64,000 bases of DNA, taken from contig OX246740.1 in assembly GCA_945910005.1 (NCBI GenBank), positions 57,775,311 through 57,839,310 of the forward strand, in the 5' to 3' direction. Within the stretch, counting starts at the first letter, position 1, and each line of letters begins with the position of its first letter. Origin of the DNA: Isoperla grammatica (lineage: Eukaryota > Arthropoda > Insecta > Plecoptera > Perlodidae). Below, piece by piece: positions 52,049 to 62,300 of the stretch. The notes beneath the pieces were generated by a model. It was not told the DNA's origin. It ran no database searches and saw nothing but the letters and a program-made list of their open reading frames with translations. The position numbers were made by a program, and so were the translations under genes.

Positions 52049-52101
52049 ATGACAACATTAAGACCTTTTACGTGTAATGACATGTTCAAATTTAATAATG
52101 T
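52049..52101 (+). CDS. NAA20: NAA20 exon 1 (N-terminal acetyltransferase B catalytic subunit)
   Basis: The ATG at 52049 opens MTTLRPFTCNDMFKFNNV, the well-known N-terminus of NAA20 proteins, and ends at AATGT|GTAAGT, phase 2. NAA20 is the catalytic subunit of NatB, which with NAA25 transfers acetyl from acetyl-CoA to the N-terminus of nascent proteins starting Met-Asp, Met-Glu, Met-Asn or Met-Gln at the ribosome. The gene here is complete: six exons, 522 nt of coding sequence, 173 aa (human is 178), every junction in phase. It is encoded on the + strand and converges with CRNKL1. Confidence 0.95.
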
Positions 52102-53212
52102 GTAAGTATAGTAACCTAGGCCTATACTGTGTTAATACTAGGGCCTGGTTATAAGCCTATACATTTTAGCCCTAGGCTAGGCCTAGGCTAGCCACATTTG
52201 TCACTGCTAGGGGCCAAGGCTGGCCCTAGCCTAGGCCTAGGCTTAGAACATCCAGTCCATTTTAGCCCTAGGCTAAGCCTAGGCCTAGCCATATTTGTCC
52301 CTGCTAGGGGCCTAGGCTGGCCCTAACCTAGGCTAGGTAGCCTAGGCTTAAAATATCCAGCCCTATAAAGCTGGATATTCTATGGCGTAGGCTTAGGCAG
52401 AGGCTCTATCTGTAATATCAAGATGGTTAGTTGAAAGCCTGTTGATCATAAACCCTACAGCCTAACCTAGACCTAGCCTAGGCCTACATGATCGATCTAG
52501 GCCTAGACTCGCCTTGAGACCATTTCGTGAGCAAAGATTCACAAACAAAGCCATGTTGTGGTTCCAGGATAAAATAGCTGCAGAGTAGCTCTGTCTATCA
52601 TAAGAGGCAAGAAAGGGGGTAAGGCCTATGACCTTGTGACTTGAGTAGGCTAGGCCTATGCCGGTAAACAATAAATTGGATACAAAGGTGACTTTGTGCT
52701 TCAAAAAAGACTGCGATCGTTTGTGTTCATCATAACGTCTAGGCCTAGCACTAGGTCTAGGCCTAGCACTAGGTCTAGGCCTAGGCAGTCTGGCATTGGC
52801 TATCCGTGTAGGCCCTAGCCTATCGATAGAACAATTTTATTCGTATTTAAAGGTTCATTCACAATCTTTACTAGTACTATGGTTTAATGATTAAGACTAA
52901 GCCACAGGCTTCTTTCATTGGCTGGGAGGGAGAATACTGCGCTCTGATTGGCTGTGACTAAGGTTTTTCTTAGTCTTAATCATTAAACCATAGTACTAGT
53001 AAAGATTGTGAATGCACCTTTAATAGGCCTAGTCCATAAACATTAGGTGCAGTGTAGGCCTACCATAATTTTCCGATCCAGGCTGTAACCTAAAGTTTAG
53101 AAAATGAGGAGGCCCGTTTCATGTGCGGTAACTTGTTTTTCAAGCTATAGTGGACCATGGCCGTTTGGTGTGAAAGGTAATTGTATCCTGATTCATGTTA
53201 TTTTGTTTTTAG
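52102..53212 (+). other. NAA20 intron 1, with CCTAGG-rich repeats and a TTAA-flanked palindrome
   Basis: A 1.1-kb intron from GTAAGT to GTTTTTAG. Positions 52130-52350 and 52460-52800 are rich in TAGGCCTAGGC-type short repeats. A near-perfect hairpin element lies at 52851-53019. Confidence 0.75.
52847..53023. mobile_element. 169-bp hairpin MITE with TTAA target duplications
   Basis: The arms AGGTTCATTCACAATCTTTA, CTAGTACTATGGTTTAATGA, TTAAGACTAAG are repeated as reverse complement at the right end with one mismatch in about 51 bp. TTAA flanks both sides (52847-52850, 53020-53023). A TTAA duplication is typical of piggyBac-type elements; the family assignment is inference. Confidence 0.8.
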
Positions 53213-53237
53213 GAACTTGGATCCACTCACAGAAACT
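53213..53237 (+). CDS. NAA20: NAA20 exon 2 (25-nt micro-exon)
   Basis: G AAC TTG GAT CCA CTC ACA GAA ACT between acceptor GTTTTTAG and donor GTATCC. The first G completes Val18; the rest is NLDPLTET, an invariant NAA20 motif directly followed by YG in exon 3. Only 25 nt, easily missed by gene finders. Confidence 0.92.
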
Positions 53238-53915
53238 GTATCCTTTTCAATAACTGAAGCCTAGACAAATCTATGGTTTGTGATCACATGGTAGACCTGT
53301 ATTTTGGTGTGTAGGCTGTATAAGTTCCAATAAATCCTAGTAGGCCTACCATGTGGTTGGCTTAAAACTTTGTTCCTGGACAGGGATGCCCAAGACTACA
53401 TTTACATTCAATATGATTAGGCCTATGCTTGTATAAAGAATTCACTGATTCCAGTAAAACACCTCGGCTCGTGGGCCATATTCTACCTAATTAGTAATTA
53501 TTTGCTACTGCATGCTGTACTCATCCAAAAACAAGTGCTGAAACGTAAAGGTCTAACAACTGCCACTGCAGGTATATCTATATAAGGGTAGCCTACAGCT
53601 AATTTTTTGAGGTGAATAAAAGTTCTAGTTGTCAACTGATGGTGATCCTACAGTCCTCTTAAAATGTATTATTTAAATGAAATTGATGTTGATGTCACAT
53701 TGTCACTACGGTTAACTGCTACTTATAACCAAAAATGTACCTACCTACCACCTGTTTTTCATCATTATCTCGCATAGAAGGGTTTCTTGGGCTAGTAGGC
53801 TACTCAAGTATCTCGTGAAGAGGACTAGCTAGCAGTCTACCTTCCAGATCTGAACTACACATACACCGGTACGCCTAAATTTGTTTCTCTATCTGTTACC
53901 TTAACATGAAACCAG
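53238..53915 (+). other. NAA20 intron 2
   Basis: A 678-bp intron, GTATCC to GAAACCAG. No repeats or genes seen beyond scattered TAGGCCTA words. Confidence 0.85.
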
Positions 53916-54006
53916 TATGGCATATCTTTCTACATGCAATACCTTGCCCACTGGCCAGAGTACTTCCAAGTGGCTGAGTCACCCAGTGGAGAGATTATGG
54001 GCTACA
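53916..54006 (+). CDS. NAA20: NAA20 exon 3
   Basis: It encodes YGISFYMQYLAHWPEYFQVA and ESPSGEIMGY, then A of the next codon; donor GTAAGT. This is the first part of the GNAT acetyltransferase fold; YLAHWPEYF and the following acidic segment are characteristic of NAA20 and line the peptide-binding side. Confidence 0.96.
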
Positions 54007-54591
54007 GTAAGTATAGCTACATTGCCAACCTACCTAGCTTGTCACTATGTGCATACTGTAAATCTCAGTCTTACTATAGGCTATGTACACATTGAACAGT
54101 GTCTGTCGGTATTGATGAGCACTATGATAGTACCACAAAATATGTATGTATTCTGTGTATAAGAGCAGTTGAAATTGGGCAGGTACTTATATTCACATTA
54201 ATGTTGAAAGTAGGTACGGTACAATACAATAGTCATACACTTTTGCGTACTAAAGCATAGAAGGTCCTGGCATGATGAATGCGAACTATGAATTGCGTGC
54301 ATGTACTATTTTGTATCTTGAGTTTGGAACTAAAACTGGTGCAAGCTCGTTCGAGCATGAGTTCATTGAGCTTTCATTTTATTTCATAATGTAGGACCCC
54401 TTACACAGTTGGCATCCTCGTAGGTCTATATACATTTAAAATAATTTAGTCTAATACTGGCATAATACTTTTAATGTGCATTAACTAGGCTACATATAAA
54501 TCTCAATGTTTTGCGTAAATATTCATCACCGCAGCGCTTCTTACATCACATATGAGTAACGATGTAACTGTAGACGCGTGTTCTGTCGTAG
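54007..54591 (+). other. NAA20 intron 3
   Basis: A 585-bp intron, GTAAGT to CTGTCGTAG. Nothing else recognised. Confidence 0.85.
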
Positions 54592-54721
54592 TCATGGGCA
54601 AAGCGGAGGGTCACAGCGAGAACTGGCACGGCCACGTGACTGCACTGACAGTGTCGCCAGACTTCAGACGGCTGGGACTCGCTGCTACTCTCATGGCGTG
54701 GCTTGAGGATGTGTCGGAGAA
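54592..54721 (+). CDS. NAA20: NAA20 exon 4 (acetyl-CoA binding motif)
   Basis: It encodes (I)MGKAEGHSENWHGHVTALTV then SPDFRRLGLAATLMAWLEDV and SE. RRLGLA is the R/Q-x-x-G-x-A/G motif that binds the acetyl-CoA pyrophosphate in GNAT enzymes, and GHVTALTVSP is the preceding strand. Phase 1 in, phase 2 out; acceptor CTGTCGTAG, donor GAGAA|GTGAGT. Confidence 0.97.
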
Positions 54722-54827
54722 GTGAGTGGTTGGATAGTGATGACTAGAGATGTAACCTGCTCGAGCATTATCTGAGCACGTTGTAGAGATTCCGTTTGTG
54801 TCATGTGTTCTCTCTTCTTGTTCGCAG

Positions 54828-54964
54828 GAAACGAGCTTATTTTGTCGACCTGTTCGTGCGTGTTTCGAATAAAGTTGCAATCAACATGTACCAGCGACTA
54901 GGGTACATTGTCTATAGAACAGTTTTGGAGTATTATTCTGGAGATCCAGACGAGGATGCCTTTG
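54828..54964 (+). CDS. NAA20: NAA20 exon 5
   Basis: After a 106-bp intron, acceptor TTGTTCGCAG. It encodes KRAYFVDLFVRVSNKVAINM, YQRLGYIVYRTVLEYYSGDP and DEDAF. FVRVSNKVAINMYQRLGY is the C-terminal GNAT core (helix alpha-4 with the N-x-x-A-x-x-x-Y pattern). Donor TTTG|GTAAGT. Confidence 0.97.
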
Positions 54965-55204
54965 GTAAGTTTCAAATACGATACCATATACAAGCAGATT
55001 TCATTTTGATATTTCACAGATTTTCTTCTGCTATTAAGCGATGGATCAGTCTAGATGTGTCCCAGTCCCAGATAAATCAAAATCCAATAACAGTTTCACA
55101 AAATGACTGTGGTCTTGCCTGTTTTTGCATAACTTTCCTTTGTGATCAGTTACTGAAACAGCTATAAAAAATGTTACAATTTCTCCTTTGGTTATAATTT
55201 TCAG
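54965..55204 (+). other. NAA20 intron 5
   Basis: A 240-bp intron. The frame from exon 5 stays open for about 200 nt into it, but the exon 5/6 join restores the conserved protein, so this reading is not the main product. Confidence 0.85.
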
Positions 55205-55290
55205 ACATGCGGAAAGCGTTGTCTCGCGACGTGAAGAAAAAGTCGGTGATCCCTTTGACGCATCCCGTGCGACCCGACGAGGTGGACTAG
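55205..55290 (+). CDS. NAA20: NAA20 exon 6 and stop
   Basis: Acceptor TAATTTTCAG. It encodes (D)MRKALSRDVKKKSVIPL and THPVRPDEVD followed by TAG. This is the conserved C-terminal tail of NAA20, ending at the usual place. Confidence 0.96.
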
Positions 55291-55919
55291 CAGTAGACTA
55301 GCGGTAGACTGGCACCGACATCTACGACATCATACTAGGTACTGCTGGGCCTCCTACATACATACGTATAAAGTAATGGGATGAAACTTGTGAGCTTGGC
55401 TGGCCATAACACCGGGCCTCGTGTAATGAATTAATGCTCTCTATCGGGGTTTACTTCGCAGTGGACGAGTCTCGACCCTTTGTCGTAATATCCTGGGGTT
55501 CTGTTTTCTACCAAGAGAATGCAGTGTTACTAATCTTGCACACTGCATTCTGCTGAAGGATACCTACCAAACAACATGTTGATGCAACATTAACACACTC
55601 TTTTCACTGCATAACATAAATACATATAGGTGTAGTGAACTTGAAAGAGGCTGAGTCAAAGGGCTCACATGAATTGGAAATGGTGAAGTAAGACAAGAGT
55701 TAAGACCGTGTTTAATAATTGGGCCTCGGACCCGTATCTACAATGATTACAGGGTTCACATACACCAAAATGATTGTTTTTTTTGTGTGTGTGGTTTTGT
55801 TTTATGTAACTGTCGCAGTTCACCACTTCTACTTCGGGTAAATCGTTGTGACTCTTCATCTCTTTCAAACTTACACGTATTGGAGTTGCAATTTCAGATA
55901 TGTATCAAGGTGTTATATT

Positions 55920-55925
55920 AATAAA
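55920..55925 (+). promoter_or_regulatory. Candidate NAA20 polyadenylation signal
   Basis: AATAAA lies 630 nt after the stop codon. Further AATAAA strings occur at about 56004 and 57053, so longer 3' UTRs are possible. Confidence 0.4.
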
Positions 55926-57163
55926 AGATATTATACAGCACATAAGCCAAGTGTGAAGGTGGCAACATATCAAATCGTCTACTTACAAAGCAATTAGCCT
56001 TTAAATAAATATTCGAGTTGAAGTCAAATAGCTTGTTCAGGGCCAATACGGTTAGGTGCCAAGACATTTAGGCACTATCGAGTATCGACATCACTAACGA
56101 GGTGCTGTCAACAGTCGTTTTCTCGTTACCATTTAACCAACAAGCAGCTGCAATCGTGAAATAAGTTAATCTACATTTAAAAGACTGTTGGAATGCACAA
56201 CCGTTCCTAGTGGGTTGAGGTATCCATGCCGTAAAGCTACTAGTACGGTGGTAACCTAAAGTAGGCCTACTGAACTTGGGAAAAGTCCTTTCTACCACAA
56301 GGTATGTCCTCATACCTTCAGTCCATTGAATAGAAGAGCAAAGTACTGAATACAGCTTGTATCAATAGTACTACAACATTATTAGACCAGTGTACATTTC
56401 GTTTCAATCTCCTCTTTCGAAACCCATTTACCGTTAATTTTGAAGACACATACGTTTAAACTTTAATCTTATGGTCTACATTTTGGGTAGTAGTTAGTAA
56501 TAAATAATGTATTCAGTAGTATCAGTTGCTGCACCCTATGGAGACTCTTTTCCCTTTTACCTACTATGCAAGGTCCACTAGAGCGCTAGTGGCGCGTGCG
56601 CAGTCGCAATTACTCCACTAGGAGTAAATCCAGTAGACCTTGCCTACTATGGTGCTTCTGTGGTTACCACTTGACAAGATTACTTTTCACACTTCGGTGG
56701 ATGATAGAAAACTGGTATCATTTTGGGCTGGCATACTATTTCTTTGTACTGTAGTTATTTATGTCTGTGTTCTTAAGCCAGTTTGGTTTTTAATTAATGG
56801 TATTTCTATTTCCTTAAAATCCTCACTTACTTGCTTACGTGAACGGTTTACTGTGTACACTGAAACTTCAGTTTGTAAATGGCACTTCTCATTTCTCAAA
56901 TACTGAGAGTACTTTTATACTATTTACTTGTGTTGTTTTAATTACAATACTAAACCTATGACACCTTTTATAGGAGTCTGGAAAATGTATAACTGAGGTT
57001 CCATTGTGGTGTAATTAAGGAAAGATTTCATATTTGTGTCTTCTGTTGTGTCAATAAAATGTGAATTGGGATTAATTACCTACTGTGTTTTACTTAAATA
57101 ACGTAAGGAATGATTGTGAAAGTTGTTCCATGCCAATCCTATCTGTTTCATTGTTCAGTGTTA

Positions 57164-57471
57164 GTATACATTAGGGATGTTGGTTGGAAACTGGTTTCCT
57201 GTTGCTCGTGTTTCTTTTCCAAAAACAGTTTTAATTTTTTAAACCGGTTTCTCGAACCGAGTTCAAATCCTTGAACTCACCCCCAGACTCCCAGAGACCT
57301 TAGTAAAACATGAGAAGACAGAGAGAGATGCCACTTCGTCCAACCAAGGACACTTAGGTTGCTGCTGCTGAAGAATGGTTGGAGGTGATTTTAAGGCATT
57401 TAAAACTGTGAGCAACTGGTTTAAATGGATACCCACACTGGTTTTTAAAGTGAAACATCCCTAGTGTATGT
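57164..57471. mobile_element. Candidate old hAT MITE, ends TAGGGATGTT
   Basis: TAGGGATGTTGGTTGGAAAC at 57172 and, on the complement of the right end at 57463, TAGGGATGTTTCACTTTAAA. The interior repeats AAACTGGTTT/AAACCGGTTT words. The 8-bp flanks GTATACAT and GTGTATGT agree at 5 of 8 sites, the rest being transitions, as in an aged target duplication. Confidence 0.5.
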
Positions 57472-58341
57472 AAATCTTCTTGTGTACTAGTACTTGTTTG
57501 TAGAATTCAGATAAGAATGAGTGTCACAGTCTCGTTGCAACCAGTGTGGAGCATATAGACACCCATTCTAATCAGAGTTTTGGGTTGGTCTATGAAAGTA
57601 GCTAGAAATGAGAATGAGATATTATTCTAACTGATTATCTGCCAATGTCTTAGTAGTGATGTAACTAACGAAACACATCTATTATATATAACACCACTAC
57701 CAGGTAAGCTGTTGGAATACTATCTCATTTCCATTGTGATTCTTCTTATCCTGGTACTTGGCCCATGAGTTTCTATTTTGTAGCAAATAAATGCTACTAC
57801 AACCCAAGTCATAAAATCATACTGAAATCTCCATGAACTCATCTGACATTGTGACCTTACTTGGTCCATTCGTTTACCTTGCTAGTCCACCTACTTGAAT
57901 CGGAACTGGCTTATTTTCTAGATCAGCCAGGCGGTAAAGCTTTATGCTTGTGTTGGAACAGATACATATTATATAGAATCCATTTGTACGTCACGTCAAA
58001 AGGCGATGAGTCACGTTAGCGTAACGCACCCCGATTAGCCAGCGCCTTCTTGTGCTATGCGCCTTGAGCTAGGCGCCTTAAGCTATGTGCCGACACTTCC
58101 GAATCCACTTTAGAATCCGGCGTACATTTCACTCGAGGTTTGTGTACTTCACGGATACTTCTCTCCACTTTTAGAAGAACACATTAAACCAGTAAGATAT
58201 TTCTTTTTTGCAATGCTTCAAACCTAAGTGTAAGTGAATATCACCATGCTCAACAAATGAACCAACAAAAATTACAGTAAAGTAAAATTAACACTAAATA
58301 CTGTAGTAAACACACATTTTGAGCTTCACTTGAGCAAAATT

Positions 58342-58347
58342 TTTATT
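58342..58347 (-). promoter_or_regulatory. Candidate CRNKL1 polyadenylation signal
   Basis: AATAAA on the minus strand (TTTATT on plus) lies about 60 nt after the CRNKL1 stop codon, giving a short 3' UTR. Confidence 0.5.
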
Positions 58348-58405
58348 ATGAAGTTGCAATACAGAAATAAACATACTTTTACAAAACAACCTGAAGGAAG
58401 TACAA

Positions 58406-58630
58406 TTATGATGCATCTTCTTCTTGTCTATCTTTTCCACCTTGGTCTTCTTCTTCTCCCGACGTGGATTGGGCATCTGATCCTCTCTCCGCGTCCTCAG
58501 TGTCGTCGACCTCTGTGACCTCTTGTTTCTTCTTCCACAACTTGGCCATCTCCAACAGTTTGAGGTTCGGCTTCGTGGCTTCGTCCTCGGGGAAGATGTA
58601 GTCGAAGAATTCTTCCCACCCCTCTTCGGT
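58406..58630 (-). CDS. CRNKL1: Crooked neck (CRNKL1) last coding exon
   Basis: On the minus strand the acceptor CGCTTCCACAG precedes ACC GAA GAG; the stop is at 58406-58408. The peptide TEEGWEEFFDYIFPEDEATK then PNLKLLEMAKLWKKKQEVTE is the diagnostic C-terminus of crooked neck proteins (GWEEYxDYIFPEDxAxxPNLKLLxMAKLWKK), followed by an acidic, poorly conserved tail (EDAERGSDAQ...EEDAS). Crooked neck is a HAT-repeat scaffold of the Prp19-associated complex required for spliceosome activation in the nucleus. The upstream exon joins in phase 0. The rest of the gene lies beyond the right edge. Confidence 0.95.
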   Translation of the reverse strand, partial: TEEGWEEFFDYIFPEDEATKPNLKLLEMAKLWKKKQEVTEVDDTEDAERGSDAQSTSGEEEDQGGKDRQEEDAS

Positions 58631-59066
58631 CTGTGGAAGCGAGAGCATACACACGTCATGCCGGGCACCTAACATTGGATATCATCGTTGACTAGTGTTT
58701 GTTAAATGAACAAGTTAAATTAGATTTTTCAAGTAAATTGACACTATCCTCTCAAAGAAATGTACTTAATTGTGTTGAAACTTACTGTTAAACTAAACGT
58801 ATTATTTCATTTTTGAACGTTGGTTTATTAGTGCATGTTGCTGCATCCTCCATGCATCTGAATTACTGCCTAAATGATTATATATTACAAATGCATGCTG
58901 GCCCAGTAAGCCAAAAGTGCGGGCATAGGAAAAGAAGAAGATGACAATGTGCCGTTATCCCAAGCACAGTAGTGTAGTATAAAGTAAAGTATCTTCAAGG
59001 TACCAGTTGTTTCAACTTATTAGATAATAACTCTATGTGGTATGTTAGAGAGAGAGGGTAACTCAC
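58631..59066 (-). other. CRNKL1 last intron
   Basis: A 436-bp intron; donor GTGAGT (minus strand, 59066-59061), acceptor TTCCACAG ending at 58631. Nothing else seen. Confidence 0.85.
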
Positions 59067-59315
59067 CCCATCCTCGGCCTGTAGCCGCTGCCTCTTCTTG
59101 ACCCTCCTGGGCATCTTCTGCGCGACCGTCTTGCGAGAGTCCTCGTCCCCGTGTTGGTTCTCGAAGTCTCTCCACGCCTCGAGCAGCAGCACTCGCTCCT
59201 CCTTCTCGTTGGCTCCGCGTAGAGACGTGTTGGCTCGCTCGTAGACGCGCCTGGCCAGCTCTACGCTGCCCTCCTCCGCGGCAGACATCTCAAACTGGGC
59301 GTAGCTCATCCACAC
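59067..59315 (-). CDS. CRNKL1: Crooked neck (CRNKL1) penultimate exon
   Basis: 83 codons, phase 0 on both sides. Acceptor ACGTTGCCAG (minus strand) then VWMSYAQFEMSAAEEGSVEL, ARRVYERANTSLRG, EKEERVLLLEAWRDFE and MPRRVKKRQRLQAEDG; donor GTGAGT. It contains a HAT (half-a-TPR) repeat helix pair (W-x-x-Y-A-x-F-E ... A-R-x-V-Y-E-R-A) and the conserved LLLEAWRxFE and MPxxVKKRR motifs of CRNKL1. The first 42 nt of this exon, with the acceptor, are the source of the 81-bp tandem array upstream in the gene. Confidence 0.96.
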
Positions 59316-62300
59316 CTGGCAACGTAACATGTGTTAGGGTTGACATTTAACTACCTCCGCGGCAGACATCTCAAACTGGGCGTAGCTCATCCACACCTGG
59401 CAACGTAACATGTATTAGGGTTGACATTTAACTACCTCCGCGGCAGACATCTCAAACTGGGCGTAGCTCATCCACACCTGGCAACGTAACATGTGTTAGG
59501 GTTGACATTTAACTACCTCCGCGGCAGACATCTCAAACTGGGCGTAGCTCATCCACACCTGGCAACGTAACATGTGTTAGGGTTGACATTTAACTACCTC
59601 CGCGGCAGACATCTCAAACTGGGCGTAGCTCATCCACACCTGGCAACGTAACATGTATTAGGGTTGACATTTAACTACCTCCGCGGCAGACATCTCAAAC
59701 TGGGCGTAGCTCATCCACACCTGGCAACGTAACATGTATTAGGGTTGACATTTAACTACCTCCGCGGCAGACATCTCAAACTGAGCGTAGCTCATCCACA
59801 CCTGGCAACGTAACATGTGTTAGGGTTGACATTTAACTACCTCCGCGGCAGACATCTCAAACTGGGCGTAGCTCATCCACACCTGGCAACGTAACATGTA
59901 TTAGGGTTGACATTTAACTACCTCCGCGGCAGACATCTCAAACTGAGCGTAGCTCATCCACACCTGGCAACGTAACATGTGTTAGGGTTGACATCTAACT
60001 ACCTCCGCGGCAGACATCTCAAACTGGGCGTAGCTCATCCACACCTGGCAACGTAACATGTGTTAGGGTTGACATTTAACTACCTCCGCGGCAGACATCT
60101 CAAACTGGGCGTAGCTCATCCACACCTGGCAACGTAACATGTGTTAGGGTTGACATCTAACTACCTCCGCGGCAGACATCTCAAACTGGGCGTAGCTCAT
60201 CCACACCTGGCAACGTAACATGTGTTAGGGTTGACATTTAACTACCTCCGCGGCAGACATCTCAAACTGGGCGTAGCTCATCCACACCTGGCAACGTAAC
60301 ATGTGTTAGGGTTGACATTTAACTACCTCCGCGGCAGACATCTCAAACTGGGCGTAGCTCATCCACACCTGGCAACGTAACATGTGTTAGGGTTGACATT
60401 TAACTACCTCCGCGGCAGACATCTCAAACTGGGCGTAGCTCATCCACACCTGGCAACGTAACATGTATTAGGGTTGACATTTAACTACCTCCGCGGCAGA
60501 CATCTCAAACTGGGCGTAGCTCATCCACACCTGGCAACGTAACATGTATTAGGGTTGACATTTAACTACCTGCGCGGCAGACATCTCAAACTGGGTGTAG
60601 CTCATCCACACCTGGCAACGTAACATGTATTAGGGTTGACATTTAACTACCTCCGCGGCAGACATCTCAAACTGGGCGTAGCTCATCCACACCTGGCAAC
60701 GTAACATGTGTTAGGGTTGACATTTAACTACCTCCGCGGCAGACATCTCAAACTGGGCGTAGCTCATCCACACCTGGCAACGTAACATGTATTAGGGTTG
60801 ACATTTAACTACCTCCGCACCAGACATCTCAAACTGGGCGTAGCTCATCCACACCTGGCAACGTAACATGTATTAGGGTTGACATTTAACTACCTCCGCG
60901 GCAGACATCTCAAACTGGGCGTAGCTCATCCACACCTGGCAACGTAACATGTATTAGGGTTGACATTTAACTACCTCCGCGGCAGACATCTCAAACTGGG
61001 CGTAGCTCATCCACACCTGGCAACGTAACATGTATTAGGGTTGACATTTAACTACCTCCGCGGCAGACATCTCAAACTGGGCGTAGCTCATCCACACCTG
61101 GCAACGTAACATGTATTAGGGTTGACATTTAACTACCTCCGCACCAGACATCTCAAACTGGGCGTAGCTCATCCACACCTGGCAACGTAACATGTGTTAG
61201 GGTTGACATTTAACTACCTCCGCACCAGACATCTCAAACTGGGCGTAGCTCATCCACACCTGGCAACGTAACATGTATTAGGGTTGACATTTAACTACCT
61301 CCGCGGCAGACATCTCAAACTGGGCGTAGCTCATCCACACCTGGCAACGTAACATGTATTAGGGTTGACATTTAACTACCTCCGCGGCAGACATCTCAAA
61401 CTGGGCGTAGCTCATCCACACCTGGCAACGTAACATGTGTTAGGGTTGACATTTAACTACCTCCGCACCAGACATCTCAAACTGGGCGTAGCTCATCCAC
61501 ACCTGGCAACGTAACATGTATTAGGGTTGACATTTAACTACCTCCGCACCAGACATCTCAAACTGGGCGTAGCTCATCCACACCTGGCAACGTAACATGT
61601 GTTAGGGTTGACATTTAACTACCTCCGCGGCAGACATCTCAAACTGGGCGTAGCTCATCCACACCTGGCAACGTAACATGTATTAGGGTTGACATTTAAC
61701 TACCTCCGCGGCAGACATCTCAAACTGGGCATAGCTCATCCACACCTGGCAACGTAACATGTATTAGGGTTGACATTTAACTACCTCCGCGGCAGACATC
61801 TCAAACTGGGCGTAGCTCATCCACACCTGGCAACGTAACATGTATTAGGGTTGACATTTAACTACCTCCGCGGCAGACATCTCAAACTGGGCATAGCTCA
61901 TCCACACCTGGCAACGTAACATGTGTTAGGGTTGACATTTAACTACCTCCGCACCAGACATCTCAAACTGGGCGTAGCTCATCCACACCTGGCAACGTAA
62001 CATGTATTAGGGTTGACATTTAACTACCTCCGCGGCAGACATCTCAAACTGGGCGTAGCTCATCCACACCTGGCAACGTAACATGTATTAGGGTTGACAT
62101 TTAACTACCTCCGCGGCAGACATCTCAAACTGGGCGTAGCTCATCCACACCTGGCAACGTAACATGTATTAGGGTTGACATTTAACTACCTCCGCGGCAG
62201 ACATCTCAAACTGGGCGTAGCTCATCCACACCTGGCAACGTAACATGTATTAGGGTTGACATTTAACTACCTCCGCACCAGACATCTCAAACTGGGCGTA

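Larger units (their letters stand above)
55291..58405. other. NAA20 3' UTR and space between convergent genes
   Basis: About 3.1 kb separates the NAA20 and CRNKL1 stop codons. It contains a candidate hAT MITE (57172-57463) and no convincing third gene. A 5'-flanking-like CGC-rich word at about 56590 is isolated. Confidence 0.6.

Noticed and set aside
54744..54760. TAGAGATGTAACC as a hAT-like terminus in the 106-bp NAA20 intron 4
   Set aside because: Only one end is present and the intron is too short to hold an element.
54796..55167. 123-codon continuous ORF covering NAA20 exon 5 and intron 5
   Set aside because: The intron part is unrelated to NAA20; splicing 54964 to 55205 restores the conserved C-terminus.
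56640..56906. 88-codon ORF with a hydrophobic segment between NAA20 and CRNKL1
   Set aside because: No ATG at its 5' end, no splice or family support; lies in likely 3' UTR or intergenic sequence.
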